From Cytophaga hutchinsonii ATCC 33406 (GTDB lineage: Bacteria > Bacteroidota > Bacteroidia > Cytophagales > Cytophagaceae): a stretch of DNA of 64,000 nucleotides. The first letter of the stretch is position 1, and each line of letters opens with the position of its first letter. Position numbers and translations under genes: made by a program. The stretch lies in assembly GCF_000014145.1 (NCBI RefSeq), contig NC_008255.1, positions 2,000,001 through 2,064,000 on the forward strand. The letters run 5' to 3'. Below the pieces are notes generated by a model, which made no database searches, was not told the origin of the DNA, and was given only the letters and a program-made list of their open reading frames with translations. This document shows positions 46,809 through 55,603 of this stretch, one piece after another.

Positions 46809-48074
46809 ATGGTACACAGGTTACTATTCATATTCGCATTCATTCTTTCGATAGCATTTTCTTCAAGTGCCAATCAGATAGTTGTACCTATGGATGAGTC
46901 GCAGTCCAATCACTTAAAATCATATGGTGTTGCTTATTGGGTGCTTACAAAAGATGCTGCAGTAGACTGGCTATTAAATTACCGTGGAGGAAGTTTTGCC
47001 TTTACGTATACACCTGCTTTCGTGAATGAACTCGTGATCCGTGGGGTTTCCTATGAAATTATCTCTGATGCGGATTATGCAAATATTCAGGCCTTTATCA
47101 GTAAACCTGAAATAAATATGGATGTGGTAAAATTGGAAAAGTATCCCAAAATTGCTGTTTATTCTCCCAAAACGAAACTCCCCTGGGACGATGCGGTGAC
47201 CATGGTACTCACCTATTCTGAAATTCCATATACCGTTATTTATGATGATGAAATCATTGGTGATTTACTTCCTACCTATGACTGGCTGCATCTGCATCAC
47301 GAAGATTTTACAGGCCAATACGGAAAGTTTTATTCCATGTATCGCAATCAGCCCTGGTATCAGCAGCAGCAGCGGGAATATGAGGCTTCTGCAAAACGTC
47401 TGGGCTTTAACAAAGTATCTGAATTAAAATTAGGCGTTGTAAAAAAGATCCGTGATTTCTGTGCCGGCGGCGGATATATGTTTGCTATGTGTTCTGCAAC
47501 AGATACGTATGATATTGCTTTAGCGGCAGAAGGTATTGACATCTGCGAATCAATGTATGACGGTGACCCTGCAACACCCAATGCCTCGAGCAGACTGGAC
47601 TTCAGCAAAACATTTGCCTTTCAGAACTTCAAATTAAAATCTGATCCGTATGAATACGAATACTCCAATATTGATAACAATCCCCCTGAACGCGGGCTCA
47701 CGGAGAACAATGATTACTTTAATCTGTTTGATTTTTCTGCTAAATGGGATGTGATCCCGACCATGCTTACACAGTGCCATACACGTACGGTACATGGTTT
47801 TATGGGGCAAACAACGGGATTTAAAAAATCATTGATTAAACCGGAAGTAATTGTTTTAGGTGAAAACAAAGAAATCGGTGAAGCGAAATTCGTACATGGT
47901 ACATACGGTAAAGGTACGTGGACATTTTATGGTGGTCATGATCCGGAAGACTACCAGCATTTCGTAGGCGAAGAACCAACGGATCTGAACCTGCACCCAA
48001 ACTCTCCGGGCTTCCGGCTTATTTTGAACAATGTGCTCTTCCCTGCCGCGAAAAAGAAAAAGCAGAAAACTTGA
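46809..48074 (+). CDS. Exported amidotransferase-fold protein (often named asparagine synthetase B)
   Basis: 421 residues with a signal peptide (MVHRLLFIFAFILSIAFSSSA). The central part has the GATase1-like pattern with GGGYMFAMCSATDTYD, in which a cysteine sits at the nucleophile-like position, and HTRTVHGFMGQTTGF. In many Bacteroidota genomes such proteins are called asparagine synthetase B, but this protein lacks the N-terminal nucleophile Cys and ATP-pyrophosphatase domain of true AsnB and is exported. I regard the name as misleading. The glutaminase gene follows 132 bp downstream on the same strand. Confidence 0.7.
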   Translation: MVHRLLFIFAFILSIAFSSSANQIVVPMDESQSNHLKSYGVAYWVLTKDAAVDWLLNYRGGSFAFTYTPAFVNELVIRGVSYEIISDADYANIQAFISKPEINMDVVKLEKYPKIAVYSPKTKLPWDDAVTMVLTYSEIPYTVIYDDEIIGDLLPTYDWLHLHHEDFTGQYGKFYSMYRNQPWYQQQQREYEASAKRLGFNKVSELKLGVVKKIRDFCAGGGYMFAMCSATDTYDIALAAEGIDICESMYDGDPATPNASSRLDFSKTFAFQNFKLKSDPYEYEYSNIDNNPPERGLTENNDYFNLFDFSAKWDVIPTMLTQCHTRTVHGFMGQTTGFKKSLIKPEVIVLGENKEIGEAKFVHGTYGKGTWTFYGGHDPEDYQHFVGEEPTDLNLHPNSPGFRLILNNVLFPAAKKKKQKT

Positions 48075-48206
48075 TTTAGTCTCCAGTTCCATGGTACTAG
48101 TTGTTAGACGATAGTATACCGAGAATAGTTTGCAGTATTGCGATTCTCCTCGCGTACTTTGCGGTTATAAATAAATGTTAATTTAAAAATACCCCGAATC
48201 ATCCGC

Positions 48207-49121
48207 ATGAATTACCAGGCCATACTGAATCAAATACAGGGCGATATACAACCTTATTTAGGTCAGGGTAAAGTTGCTGATTACATTCCGGCTCTCGCAG
48301 GAATCAATCCTTCTAAGTTTGGCATGTCTATACACACCATAGATGGCATTACAGCGACCATAGGTGATGCGCAGGAGCAATTTTCCATTCAGAGTATTTC
48401 GAAAATATTAACGCTCACCATGGCTGTTTCCTTAGATGATACAAACATCTGGAAACGTGTTGGCAGAGAACCATCAGGAAGTAAATTCAATTCACTGATA
48501 CAACTGGAGCTTGAACAGGGCATTCCGCGCAACCCTTTTATCAATGCAGGTGCCCATGTGATCACTGATCTTGTATATTCCCATTTCGATGATCCCAAAG
48601 AAGCTATTCTTGCATTCACACGTATGGTTAGTATGAATGATTCAATCAGCTATGATTATGTAGTTGCTCAATCGGAACGAGAAACAGGAAACAGAAATCT
48701 TGCGATGGGGTATTTCATGAAAAGCTTTGGTAATATTGAAAATAAAGTACGTGATGTTCTGGATGTGTACTTCCATCAATGTTCGCTGGCAATGAGCTGT
48801 ACTGATTTAAGCAAAGCGTTTTTATATTTAGCGAATGAAGGTGTTTTACCAACTTCAGAAAAAACAATTATTACTAAAAAGAATTCTGACCGTATCAATG
48901 CACTGATGTTAACCTGTGGCATGTATGATTCTGTAGGAGATTTTGCTTACCGTGTAGGCTTACCATCTAAGAGTGGTGTCGGGGGCGGCATTGTATCCAT
49001 TGTACCCGGAGAAATGGTCATTGCAGTATGGTCGCCGGGCTTAAGCGAATCCGGAAATTCACTTGCGGGAACAAAGGCGCTGGAACTGTTTGTAAACTAT
49101 ACCGGGAAAACGATTTTTTAA
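48207..49121 (+). CDS. glsA: Glutaminase (GlsA family)
   Basis: Hydrolyses glutamine to glutamate and ammonia in the cytoplasm. 304 residues, normal length. The beta-lactamase-like fold has the SxxK motif in [12 protein letters not shown], with [14 protein letters not shown] and [21 protein letters not shown] as conserved blocks. It shows no regulatory domain. It follows the exported amidotransferase-fold gene, so the two could form a glutamine/asparagine-related pair; this is inference. Confidence 0.95.
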
Positions 49122-49163
49122 GTTTTAAGTTTTAAATTTTAAGAAAAAACGTCATTTAAAAAA

Positions 49164-49198
49164 CTTATTACTTATTACTTATTACTTATTACTTATTT
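49164..49198. repeat. Tandem CTTATTA heptamer repeat at a gene end
   Basis: Four exact CTTATTA copies at 49164-49191 and a fifth near copy to 49198. The last copy contains the stop codon of the DUF3999 gene (49193-49195), so the array runs through that gene's end. Upstream, 49119-49144 also repeats AAGTTTT. Both look like slippage-prone simple sequence. Confidence 0.75.
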
Positions 49199-50482
49199 TT
49201 TCTTCATTTCATTGAGCATCTTCCACGACATAAACGATAATATAGCAATCAATCCTATTATTGAAAGCCACACCACAAGCTTGCTTTCATACCAACTCGT
49301 ATGATTATCAATCATGATCTCTTTTAAAGCCGGCACATGCCTGTCTGTTTTTTCAACCGCCAGGGTTGGTAGAATAACCGGAATACTGTCTGCAAAATAC
49401 TGAAGGTCATACACCGGTGCCGTATCCGCTGAATCCGAATAGATCAGCGCATACCGCTGGCCTTTCTCCAGATATGTTTTTAGGTAACGCGTAAGCTGCC
49501 AGGCTTCTGCCTGCTCTACTTTTAATGGACGGTTATCGTTGTTCTCGATAATCAGGTAAAATTCTTTTTCACGGAAAAAAGAAAAATCAAATTCATTCAA
49601 CGAATACGAATTCAGTTCAATTGTACCAATCGGATTATAATAGATCTTGTTGCGCTGAACATCTGTTTCTTTGCGTGCAATTGTAACCGAACGTTTATAA
49701 TAGCGCGGACCCGTTACATGAAAACGTATTCTGTTAATAATGTAATTATCTGCAAAAGAGATTTTAATAAAACTTGTTTTGACTGCTGCGCTGTCTTTTT
49801 GCGCAATAGCAGGTGCAGGTACAGATTGATAGATCCCTTCTTTTAAATATGTTTCGTAATAACCCGCTTTTAATACATTTACCGGATAGCTCCAGCGGTC
49901 CTGATGCCAGAAGTTCCATCGTGTTTCATCCCAGTAACCACGGTCAGTAAGGTCAAACCGGTAATACAGATAATCTGTCAGCGGGAAGTTTACATAACTA
50001 ACCACTTTGGTGTCCGTTTCGCTATATTGATTATAAAATACATCAAATTGTTTTACAGCAAACCAATTAATACTGTCATCACTTCCGAGAATCTGATAAA
50101 CTTTAACCGCATCTGAATTCTTCAGAACAAAGCAAATGTTGTTGATGGGTTTCTTCGCAGGATTTTTAATGGTAAGTTTTGTACAGCACTTATCAATGAT
50201 CTCATTTGAAACAATAGGATATTCTTTAAAGCGCGTATCTGAAAAATTTGCTTCTTCTGTTTTTTGAATAAAAGGAACTTCCTGGTTTGATGCATCTACA
50301 ATGCGGATATCTGCATAACCATCCTGCAGCTTCGCTCCTATTTCAGGCGTTACAACAATGTTATAAAATCCATCTGCAGTTACACTGTCTGCCAGCGTAG
50401 CCTTCCAGCGATAATTCTGCTGAGCCAGTAACATGCCTGAAACAGCTGCAATCAAAAAAACAGTCAATGCAATTTTTCTCAT
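49193..50482 (-). CDS. DUF3999 protein
   Basis: 429 residues, with a signal peptide (start MRKIALTVFLIAAVSGMLL) and a C-terminal transmembrane helix (KLVVWLSIIGLIAILSFMSW) followed by a short Lys-rich tail. The periplasmic body is beta-rich and includes a galactose-binding-like region (NYIINRIRFHVTGPRYYKRSV). DUF3999 occurs next to DUF2339 in many bacteria. Function unknown; the pairing suggests they act together, perhaps in cell-envelope transport or assembly. It starts 7 nt after the DUF2339 gene. Confidence 0.85.
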   Translation of the reverse strand: MRKIALTVFLIAAVSGMLLAQQNYRWKATLADSVTADGFYNIVVTPEIGAKLQDGYADIRIVDASNQEVPFIQKTEEANFSDTRFKEYPIVSNEIIDKCCTKLTIKNPAKKPINNICFVLKNSDAVKVYQILGSDDSINWFAVKQFDVFYNQYSETDTKVVSYVNFPLTDYLYYRFDLTDRGYWDETRWNFWHQDRWSYPVNVLKAGYYETYLKEGIYQSVPAPAIAQKDSAAVKTSFIKISFADNYIINRIRFHVTGPRYYKRSVTIARKETDVQRNKIYYNPIGTIELNSYSLNEFDFSFFREKEFYLIIENNDNRPLKVEQAEAWQLTRYLKTYLEKGQRYALIYSDSADTAPVYDLQYFADSIPVILPTLAVEKTDRHVPALKEIMIDNHTSWYESKLVVWLSIIGLIAILSFMSWKMLNEMKKK

Positions 50483-50489
50483 GGTATAC

Positions 50490-52946
50490 TTATTCTTCCG
50501 TAAGGATTTTCTTTAACTTCTGATACATGAATGATATAACCAGCAACAACACGCCCAGGCATATGAAGGCTGCGATCTTGCCGCCCTCAGACATTTCACG
50601 TATGTCGAATATAAACATTTTCAATAAGGTCAACCCGAAGATGGTTAAGGAAATGATACGCAGTGTTTTTACTTTGTATTTCATACCCAGCACCATCAAT
50701 GCAAAGGACGCAATCCCCCATAAGATCGGGAAGCCAACTTTATAAATCTGATGTGTTACCTGATACAGTTCTTCGCCTGTTTTAGAAGAAGCAACCAAAA
50801 CAATATTTTCTAATTCCGCACTCAGCATATAGATCACCATAAAGCAGCCGAACCATAAAAAGAATGAAAACTGTTTTGAATTTTTATCGCAGGAATGTTT
50901 AACAATGCTGAATATGTTTATTAAAAGAAGCAATAACAGCAGATTGTTTACATAATGAAAATAGTAATGGAAAGCCAATACAGGTGTATTCTGCAGGTAC
51001 GCATCACGTACATCTGTATAGACCTCGTTGTAATAGATCAGATAGAAGAATGAAATAATGGCACATCCGATTACTGGAAAAATCAACAGCCAGGATACGT
51101 TTTTATATTGTGCGTATAACGAGAACACTAAAATAAACAGGATGTTATAGCAGCCGGTATAAATCGGCGTAATCTCCGTTATACCTGCTTCCAGTACAAA
51201 CCGCGATTCAAACTGAAAATATACTTCCTGCAGACCTGCCAGATAAGCAAGCAGAAAAACAACACATTCTAAACCGCTTTTGTATAAAGCTATATCCAGA
51301 TCCAGAAACAGTTTCGTATCCGTTTCTTTTTTCAATAAAAAGATGGTTGCTCCTAACGAAGCAAGCACCATGATACTGGCAACAAAAGCTTTATTGATAA
51401 ATAAAGCAAGGATTCCCGGAGCGCTCCAGTATTCATTGTTCCAGTCCATCAACAGACTGATGATCATTAATCCTGTAATGATGAACGATGCCACTTTCAT
51501 AATACGTATGCCTGATTTCTGTGACAGCCATAACAGCAATACAGATTCAGCAGCCCAGAACAAGGTGATGTAATTTCCTTCCAGCTGAATAGGTGCTGCA
51601 AGTGTCACAAACGTGAGTACCAAACCAATTAACAGGTATACCAGGTTATTGTCGACCTTCTTATTTTTAAATAAGACATAGGCAAATACGAAGTTAAATA
51701 CGGCAATTAAAATGGTAAACAAACCCTGATATAAGCCATCGTGTATCCCTTTCAGAATGAGCATTCCGGCGCTGTAATATAAAAAAGTATTTGAAATCAA
51801 GATTGTTAATTCAAACGGCAGAAAGGCTTTATTTTCTTTTACATTGTTTATAATATTCATGGCAAAGAATATCAGATAAAACAGTGTTCCGAAAAGCAGT
51901 GCACCGATATGTGGTTTGGGTTCTTCGCTGTAGCTTAAGGTAAATGTATCCACCAGCCAGCCACCATACAACAGTACGGTAAATATAAAACAGATCACGT
52001 TGATAATGTTCCATCGTTTGAAGTACGAAAGAACGATCATACCGATATTTAAAATAAGCACATATGTAAACAACACCTGGTAATTGCCGGAACCTGTACT
52101 CACCATAAATGGTGAGCCGAAGCCACCGATGATCGCCAGTACAGCAAGTTCTTTCCGGTCGTATAGTATGGAAAGCATTACAGCAAAAACGGTAATGATA
52201 ACCATGATTGCAAAAGCTATGGCCTGAGGCATTAATTTATATTCATGGAAAGCGATAGCTATCGTAAGATAAAAGATTGCCATACCGCCGCCTACAAGCA
52301 CCGAACTGAATGACCGGAATGTATTGCGCATGTAATGCGCAAACCCAATCAGAATACCTCCGCATACAATGCCAATAAACACACGGCCTATTTCATTGAT
52401 CCAGTTTTGATCAATCGCAAATTTCACAAAGAAACCGATACCCAAAACCAAAATAGCAATACCAATTTTGTTGATCAGATTTTCGCCGATGAATTTTTCC
52501 AGATCCGGATTACGCTCAAAGAAGCCGGGTTCTTTAGGCTTTGGCGGCGCAACAGGTTTAGGTGCCGGAATCGGCTTTGGCTGATCCGCTTTATGTGTAT
52601 ACGATACAACAGCCTGAGTTTCTACCGGCGTTGTTTCTTTTTTATCATCAATTGTAGTTTCTATCGGCGGAATAATCGTTTCCTCTTTTTGGGTTTCAAT
52701 GATTGTAATGGGAGGTGTAACAATCTCAGGTACCTTTTGCTCGTGGGACTGCTGAGGCTTCAGAAGATCATCCGGTAATGTATTTCGTTTTAATTCATTG
52801 CGCAGGTCTGAAAGTTCCTTTGCCATTAACAACAGCTTCTTTTGTAATGCTTCTGTATTTTCTACAAGTGTGCCGGTTCGGCTAAGTAAAATAAAAATGC
52901 AGATAAATAATCCAACAAAAAGTAAACCCATTAAAAAGCCATCCAT
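50490..52946 (-). CDS. DUF2339 polytopic membrane protein
   Basis: 818 residues. A short N-terminal transmembrane helix, a coiled-coil region (LVENTEALQKKLLLMAKELSDLRN, about 27-55), a Pro/Thr/Val-rich linker (about 70-140) and then roughly twenty hydrophobic helices. The LIGENLINKIGIAILVLGIGFFVKFAIDQNWI block at about 152-185 is the DUF2339 hallmark. It is operon partner of the DUF3999 gene, 7 nt downstream. No function is known. Confidence 0.9.
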   Translation of the reverse strand: MDGFLMGLLFVGLFICIFILLSRTGTLVENTEALQKKLLLMAKELSDLRNELKRNTLPDDLLKPQQSHEQKVPEIVTPPITIIETQKEETIIPPIETTIDDKKETTPVETQAVVSYTHKADQPKPIPAPKPVAPPKPKEPGFFERNPDLEKFIGENLINKIGIAILVLGIGFFVKFAIDQNWINEIGRVFIGIVCGGILIGFAHYMRNTFRSFSSVLVGGGMAIFYLTIAIAFHEYKLMPQAIAFAIMVIITVFAVMLSILYDRKELAVLAIIGGFGSPFMVSTGSGNYQVLFTYVLILNIGMIVLSYFKRWNIINVICFIFTVLLYGGWLVDTFTLSYSEEPKPHIGALLFGTLFYLIFFAMNIINNVKENKAFLPFELTILISNTFLYYSAGMLILKGIHDGLYQGLFTILIAVFNFVFAYVLFKNKKVDNNLVYLLIGLVLTFVTLAAPIQLEGNYITLFWAAESVLLLWLSQKSGIRIMKVASFIITGLMIISLLMDWNNEYWSAPGILALFINKAFVASIMVLASLGATIFLLKKETDTKLFLDLDIALYKSGLECVVFLLAYLAGLQEVYFQFESRFVLEAGITEITPIYTGCYNILFILVFSLYAQYKNVSWLLIFPVIGCAIISFFYLIYYNEVYTDVRDAYLQNTPVLAFHYYFHYVNNLLLLLLLINIFSIVKHSCDKNSKQFSFFLWFGCFMVIYMLSAELENIVLVASSKTGEELYQVTHQIYKVGFPILWGIASFALMVLGMKYKVKTLRIISLTIFGLTLLKMFIFDIREMSEGGKIAAFICLGVLLLVISFMYQKLKKILTEE

Positions 52947-52949
52947 ATC

Positions 52950-52983
52950 AATATCTTTAATACGTTAAAGTGCTAAAGATATT
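52950..52983. promoter_or_regulatory. Alternative hairpins just before the DUF2339 gene
   Basis: AATATCTTTA (52950-52959) can pair with TAAAGATATT (52974-52983). Alternatively CTTTAA (52955-52960) pairs with TTAAAG (52965-52970). The two foldings exclude each other and lie just upstream of the ATG at 52946. Confidence 0.35.
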
Positions 52984-53037
52984 AAATTGGAGTGAAAGTA
53001 TTTTCATTTTTTATCCTTTGTACATACACACATATAA

Positions 53038-53080
53038 GTATTTGTATGTTAAATATTTAAAATATTTAACATACAAATAC
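53038..53080. repeat. 20-bp AT-only perfect palindrome
   Basis: GTATTTGTATGTTAAATATT (53038-53057) is the exact reverse complement of 53061-53080, with a TAA loop. It lies 40 bp past the 3' end of the lipoprotein gene at 53121. It lacks a T run and GC core, so a terminator role is uncertain. Confidence 0.6.
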
Positions 53081-53120
53081 AAAATTATTCCATACAAATG
53101 ATTGAATCTCCAGAACAGAA

Positions 53121-53873
53121 TTATTTCATTTTCATTTCTGCATAGGTTGTACTTAGGTCCTGTTCGGGATCTGTGAAATTAGATTGCGCCTGCTGTATAA
53201 GCAATGTGTTGGCACCTTTCCATTTAACCTGATCAGGTCCCCAGGTATACAATTCTTTCTCTCCGATCAATACCGGTTTTGATTGTTTCATTTCAAATAA
53301 CTGAAAACCATTAAAGGTAAAGTTTGCCTGCAGATCCTGATTAAATGTGATGATGTATTTTTTATCCGGAGAAACAACGGGCATGCCATACAATGCAGTA
53401 AAATCACCGGAATTTTTATCAATCAACAGATAACCATATGCTTCATAATAGGTACCCATCAACAGCCATTGATTTATTTCTGGCATATCTTTCAGAAATG
53501 TATAATTAGCGAATGCATCATCATCTTCATCATTATTATTTATCATATAAATAATTTTATTGTTGGCGCATGTGATACCAAGCGAATCGCCTTTTCTGGA
53601 AACAACGGATGCATAGGCACGCATTCTATTTGTTTCAGATGTATCCATATTTTTAAACAGATCCGGTAACGCTTCAAAATCTGCTTTTGAGATAGTTGTC
53701 AATTCAAATACATGGTCACCAATGTGAAAAACAGAAGAATCTGCCATTTCAAAATAGCGATCATTTTCTGCTGCTTCTACAGAATCTGTAACAACAGTTG
53801 ATTCAGTTGTTTTTTTATTACACGAAAACACTAGAATAAGTGTAGTAAAAAATAAAAAGAAAGAATGTTTCAT
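53121..53873 (-). CDS. Lipoprotein of unknown function
   Basis: 250 residues with a lipobox (LILVFSC, cleavage before the Cys of CNKKTTES). A flexible, charged linker follows, then a domain of about 200 residues with Trp/Tyr-rich beta segments (INQWLLMGTYYEAYGYLLIDKNSGDF, VVSPDKKYIITFNQDLQANFTFNGF). The second resembles a propeller-type repeat, but the family is not recognised. A composite hairpin lies between it and the upstream FMN reductase gene. Confidence 0.75.
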   Translation of the reverse strand: MKHSFFLFFTTLILVFSCNKKTTESTVVTDSVEAAENDRYFEMADSSVFHIGDHVFELTTISKADFEALPDLFKNMDTSETNRMRAYASVVSRKGDSLGITCANNKIIYMINNNDEDDDAFANYTFLKDMPEINQWLLMGTYYEAYGYLLIDKNSGDFTALYGMPVVSPDKKYIITFNQDLQANFTFNGFQLFEMKQSKPVLIGEKELYTWGPDQVKWKGANTLLIQQAQSNFTDPEQDLSTTYAEMKMK

Positions 53874-53976
53874 CGGTTAAAACAGTTAATTCAACAGTAA
53901 AAATTACAGTATTAAGATACTATAATTTTGCTATAAATTAATGGTTTTGAACAGAAATAAATTGTCAAAAAAATAG

Positions 53977-54021
53977 GACAGAAATCAACAGGGTGCCTGA
54001 ACGCTGCTGTTCAGGCCTGTC
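53977..54021 (-). terminator. Composite hairpin between FMN reductase and lipoprotein genes
   Basis: GCCTGAAC (53995-54002) pairs with GTTCAGGC (54009-54016). An outer GACAG (53977-53981) pairs with CTGTC (54017-54021). On the minus strand the structure is followed by CTATTTTTTTG. It most likely terminates the FMN reductase gene, but a leader role for the lipoprotein gene is possible. Confidence 0.6.
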
Positions 54022-54134
54022 TTTAAGTTAATTTTGATGCAGATTCCTAGATGTTTCTATCCGATCTTTACATCTGTAAATTTGCCAAACGCGTCAAATC
54101 TATGGGTGCTGTTTTTAAGTTGCGCTTTACATAA

Positions 54135-54695
54135 TTAGCTTTTCATTCTATTGGTTGCTTCTATGCACCAGAGTAATTCTTTAATAAAAGCATCTGCCCG
54201 TTTATCTGTAGCAGCTTTGTCTGTAGCATTTCCCTGTTCATCAAAGGCATACTGAACCTTTGGTACGGGAAACATAGCAGGCACCGTCCATGCTTTCATT
54301 TTCCATAAAGAGAACTGTAACGAAGTGATAACCTGCGTGCCGCCAAAACCGCCGTTAGATACCGTAGCAATAGCCGTCGGTTTGCGGTGCCATTCATCAT
54401 ACAACAGATCCACTACATTTTTTAAGGCTGCCGGATAACCGCCGTTGTATTCCGGTGTAACGATTACTATACCATCGGATGATTTAATTTTTTCCGCAAA
54501 CTCGAGTGTTTGAGGTGCCGGATTTGGTTGAAATTTTAACCGTTCATTAAATATCGGAAACTGGTATACATTCAGATCCACAATCTCTGCATTGGCCAGG
54601 TTGTTTTCTTCCATATATTTTTTGAAGTATAAGGCAACCCGGTCGCTATTTCTTCCTGTACGTACACTTGAAGAAAGGATAATAATGTTACTCAT
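54135..54695 (-). CDS. NAD(P)H-dependent FMN reductase
   Basis: 186 residues of the flavodoxin-like NADPH-dependent FMN reductase family. The phosphate-binding start SSSVRTGRNSDRVALYF and the VTPEYNGGYPAALKNVVDLLYDEW segment are typical. It reduces FMN or small quinone/chromate-like acceptors with NAD(P)H. It stands alone, ended by a composite hairpin. Confidence 0.9.
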   Translation of the reverse strand: MSNIIILSSSVRTGRNSDRVALYFKKYMEENNLANAEIVDLNVYQFPIFNERLKFQPNPAPQTLEFAEKIKSSDGIVIVTPEYNGGYPAALKNVVDLLYDEWHRKPTAIATVSNGGFGGTQVITSLQFSLWKMKAWTVPAMFPVPKVQYAFDEQGNATDKAATDKRADAFIKELLWCIEATNRMKS

Positions 54696-54811
54696 ATAGT
54701 ATGCTGATTTTTACTTTGTTTATCCTTAAGTTCATTTTTTTACTGCACATAAACAACATGCCTGTCTAAAAATATATAAATACAAGATAAAATATTATAC
54801 AATGCTGTATA

Positions 54812-54850
54812 TAAAAAAACGTCCGGAATTTCATAAAAAATTCCGGACGT
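54812..54850 (-). terminator. Terminator of the hibernation factor gene
   Basis: ACGTCCGGAATT (54819-54830) pairs perfectly with 54839-54850; on the minus strand a T run follows the stem. Confidence 0.9.
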
Positions 54851-54874
54851 TATCATCTATAATTACTACGAATG

Positions 54875-55189
54875 TTAGTAGCTTCGCTGGCGTTCTAAAT
54901 TTTTCTCAAGTGTTGTTGTAAGCTTGTCTATCGCGCCACTTACAGCTTTCTCAATTGTATCTGCATTATTTGTAACAGCAAATGGTTTCTTACCTTCCAT
55001 TCTTGCTTCAAGTACACAACGTTTATCATCTCCACCTTCCTTGCTGCTATTTTCATCAGACAGGTGTACTTCAATACGTGTAATGTGTTCACTAAAACGA
55101 TCCAACGAATCTGATATCATTGAACTTAAATAATTTGCAGTACGCTCGTTACTTGCAACGTTTTTGTCTGTGTTGAATTGAATAGTCAT
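54875..55189 (-). CDS. Short ribosome hibernation factor (HPF/RaiA family)
   Basis: 104 residues, the short form of the HPF/RaiA (sigma-54 modulation) family. It has the beta-alpha-beta-alpha order (MTIQFNTDKNVASNERTANYL, EHITRIEVHLSDENSSKEGG, CVLEARMEGKKPFAVTNNAD, IEKAVSGAIDKLTTTLEK). It binds 30S ribosomes in stationary phase. The C-terminal tail is short and lacks the long dimerisation domain of long HPF. Confidence 0.88.
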   Translation of the reverse strand: MTIQFNTDKNVASNERTANYLSSMISDSLDRFSEHITRIEVHLSDENSSKEGGDDKRCVLEARMEGKKPFAVTNNADTIEKAVSGAIDKLTTTLEKNLERQRSY

Positions 55190-55283
55190 GGTATTGAAGA
55201 ATTTGGTTAGTCTATTTAATATATAATATTGTACGGGAGGAGCGGGCTTTCGGTTGTACCCTTTTGAAAGAATTTATACAGGC

Positions 55284-55430
55284 TTATTTTTTTACCTTTT
55301 TAATCTTAAGCTGCGGGTCATCTTCCTTAGGTGCCTTCTTATTAAAATCCTCGTTGGTTTTTGCTTCACTCATTGAGCCTTTCCCAGCCTGTGCTTTGGG
55401 TGCAGTCTGTCTATTTTTATTTGGTTCCAT
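55284..55430 (-). CDS. Short Lys-rich disordered protein
   Basis: A 48-codon frame starting at ATG 55430, MEPNKNRQTAPKAQAG and ending LKIKKVKK. Nearly a quarter of the residues are Lys, with Pro, Glu and Asn; no hydrophobic core, so intrinsically disordered. It lies upstream of the hibernation factor gene on the same strand. It may be real but is too small to be certain. Confidence 0.5.
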   Translation of the reverse strand: MEPNKNRQTAPKAQAGKGSMSEAKTNEDFNKKAPKEDDPQLKIKKVKK

Positions 55431-55603
55431 AGAATAAATCGGTTAGTTCATAGAACCAATATGTTCTTTTATTTCTGAAAACAAAAATCTAATAAGCTGA
55501 ATATGCGATTTATATAAACTTCTGATAAAATAATGTAAAAAAAATTAATGCATTTCTGAATAATCCTGTTTCTTACTCTTTTACATAGGAACTCAGGAGA
55601 TTA

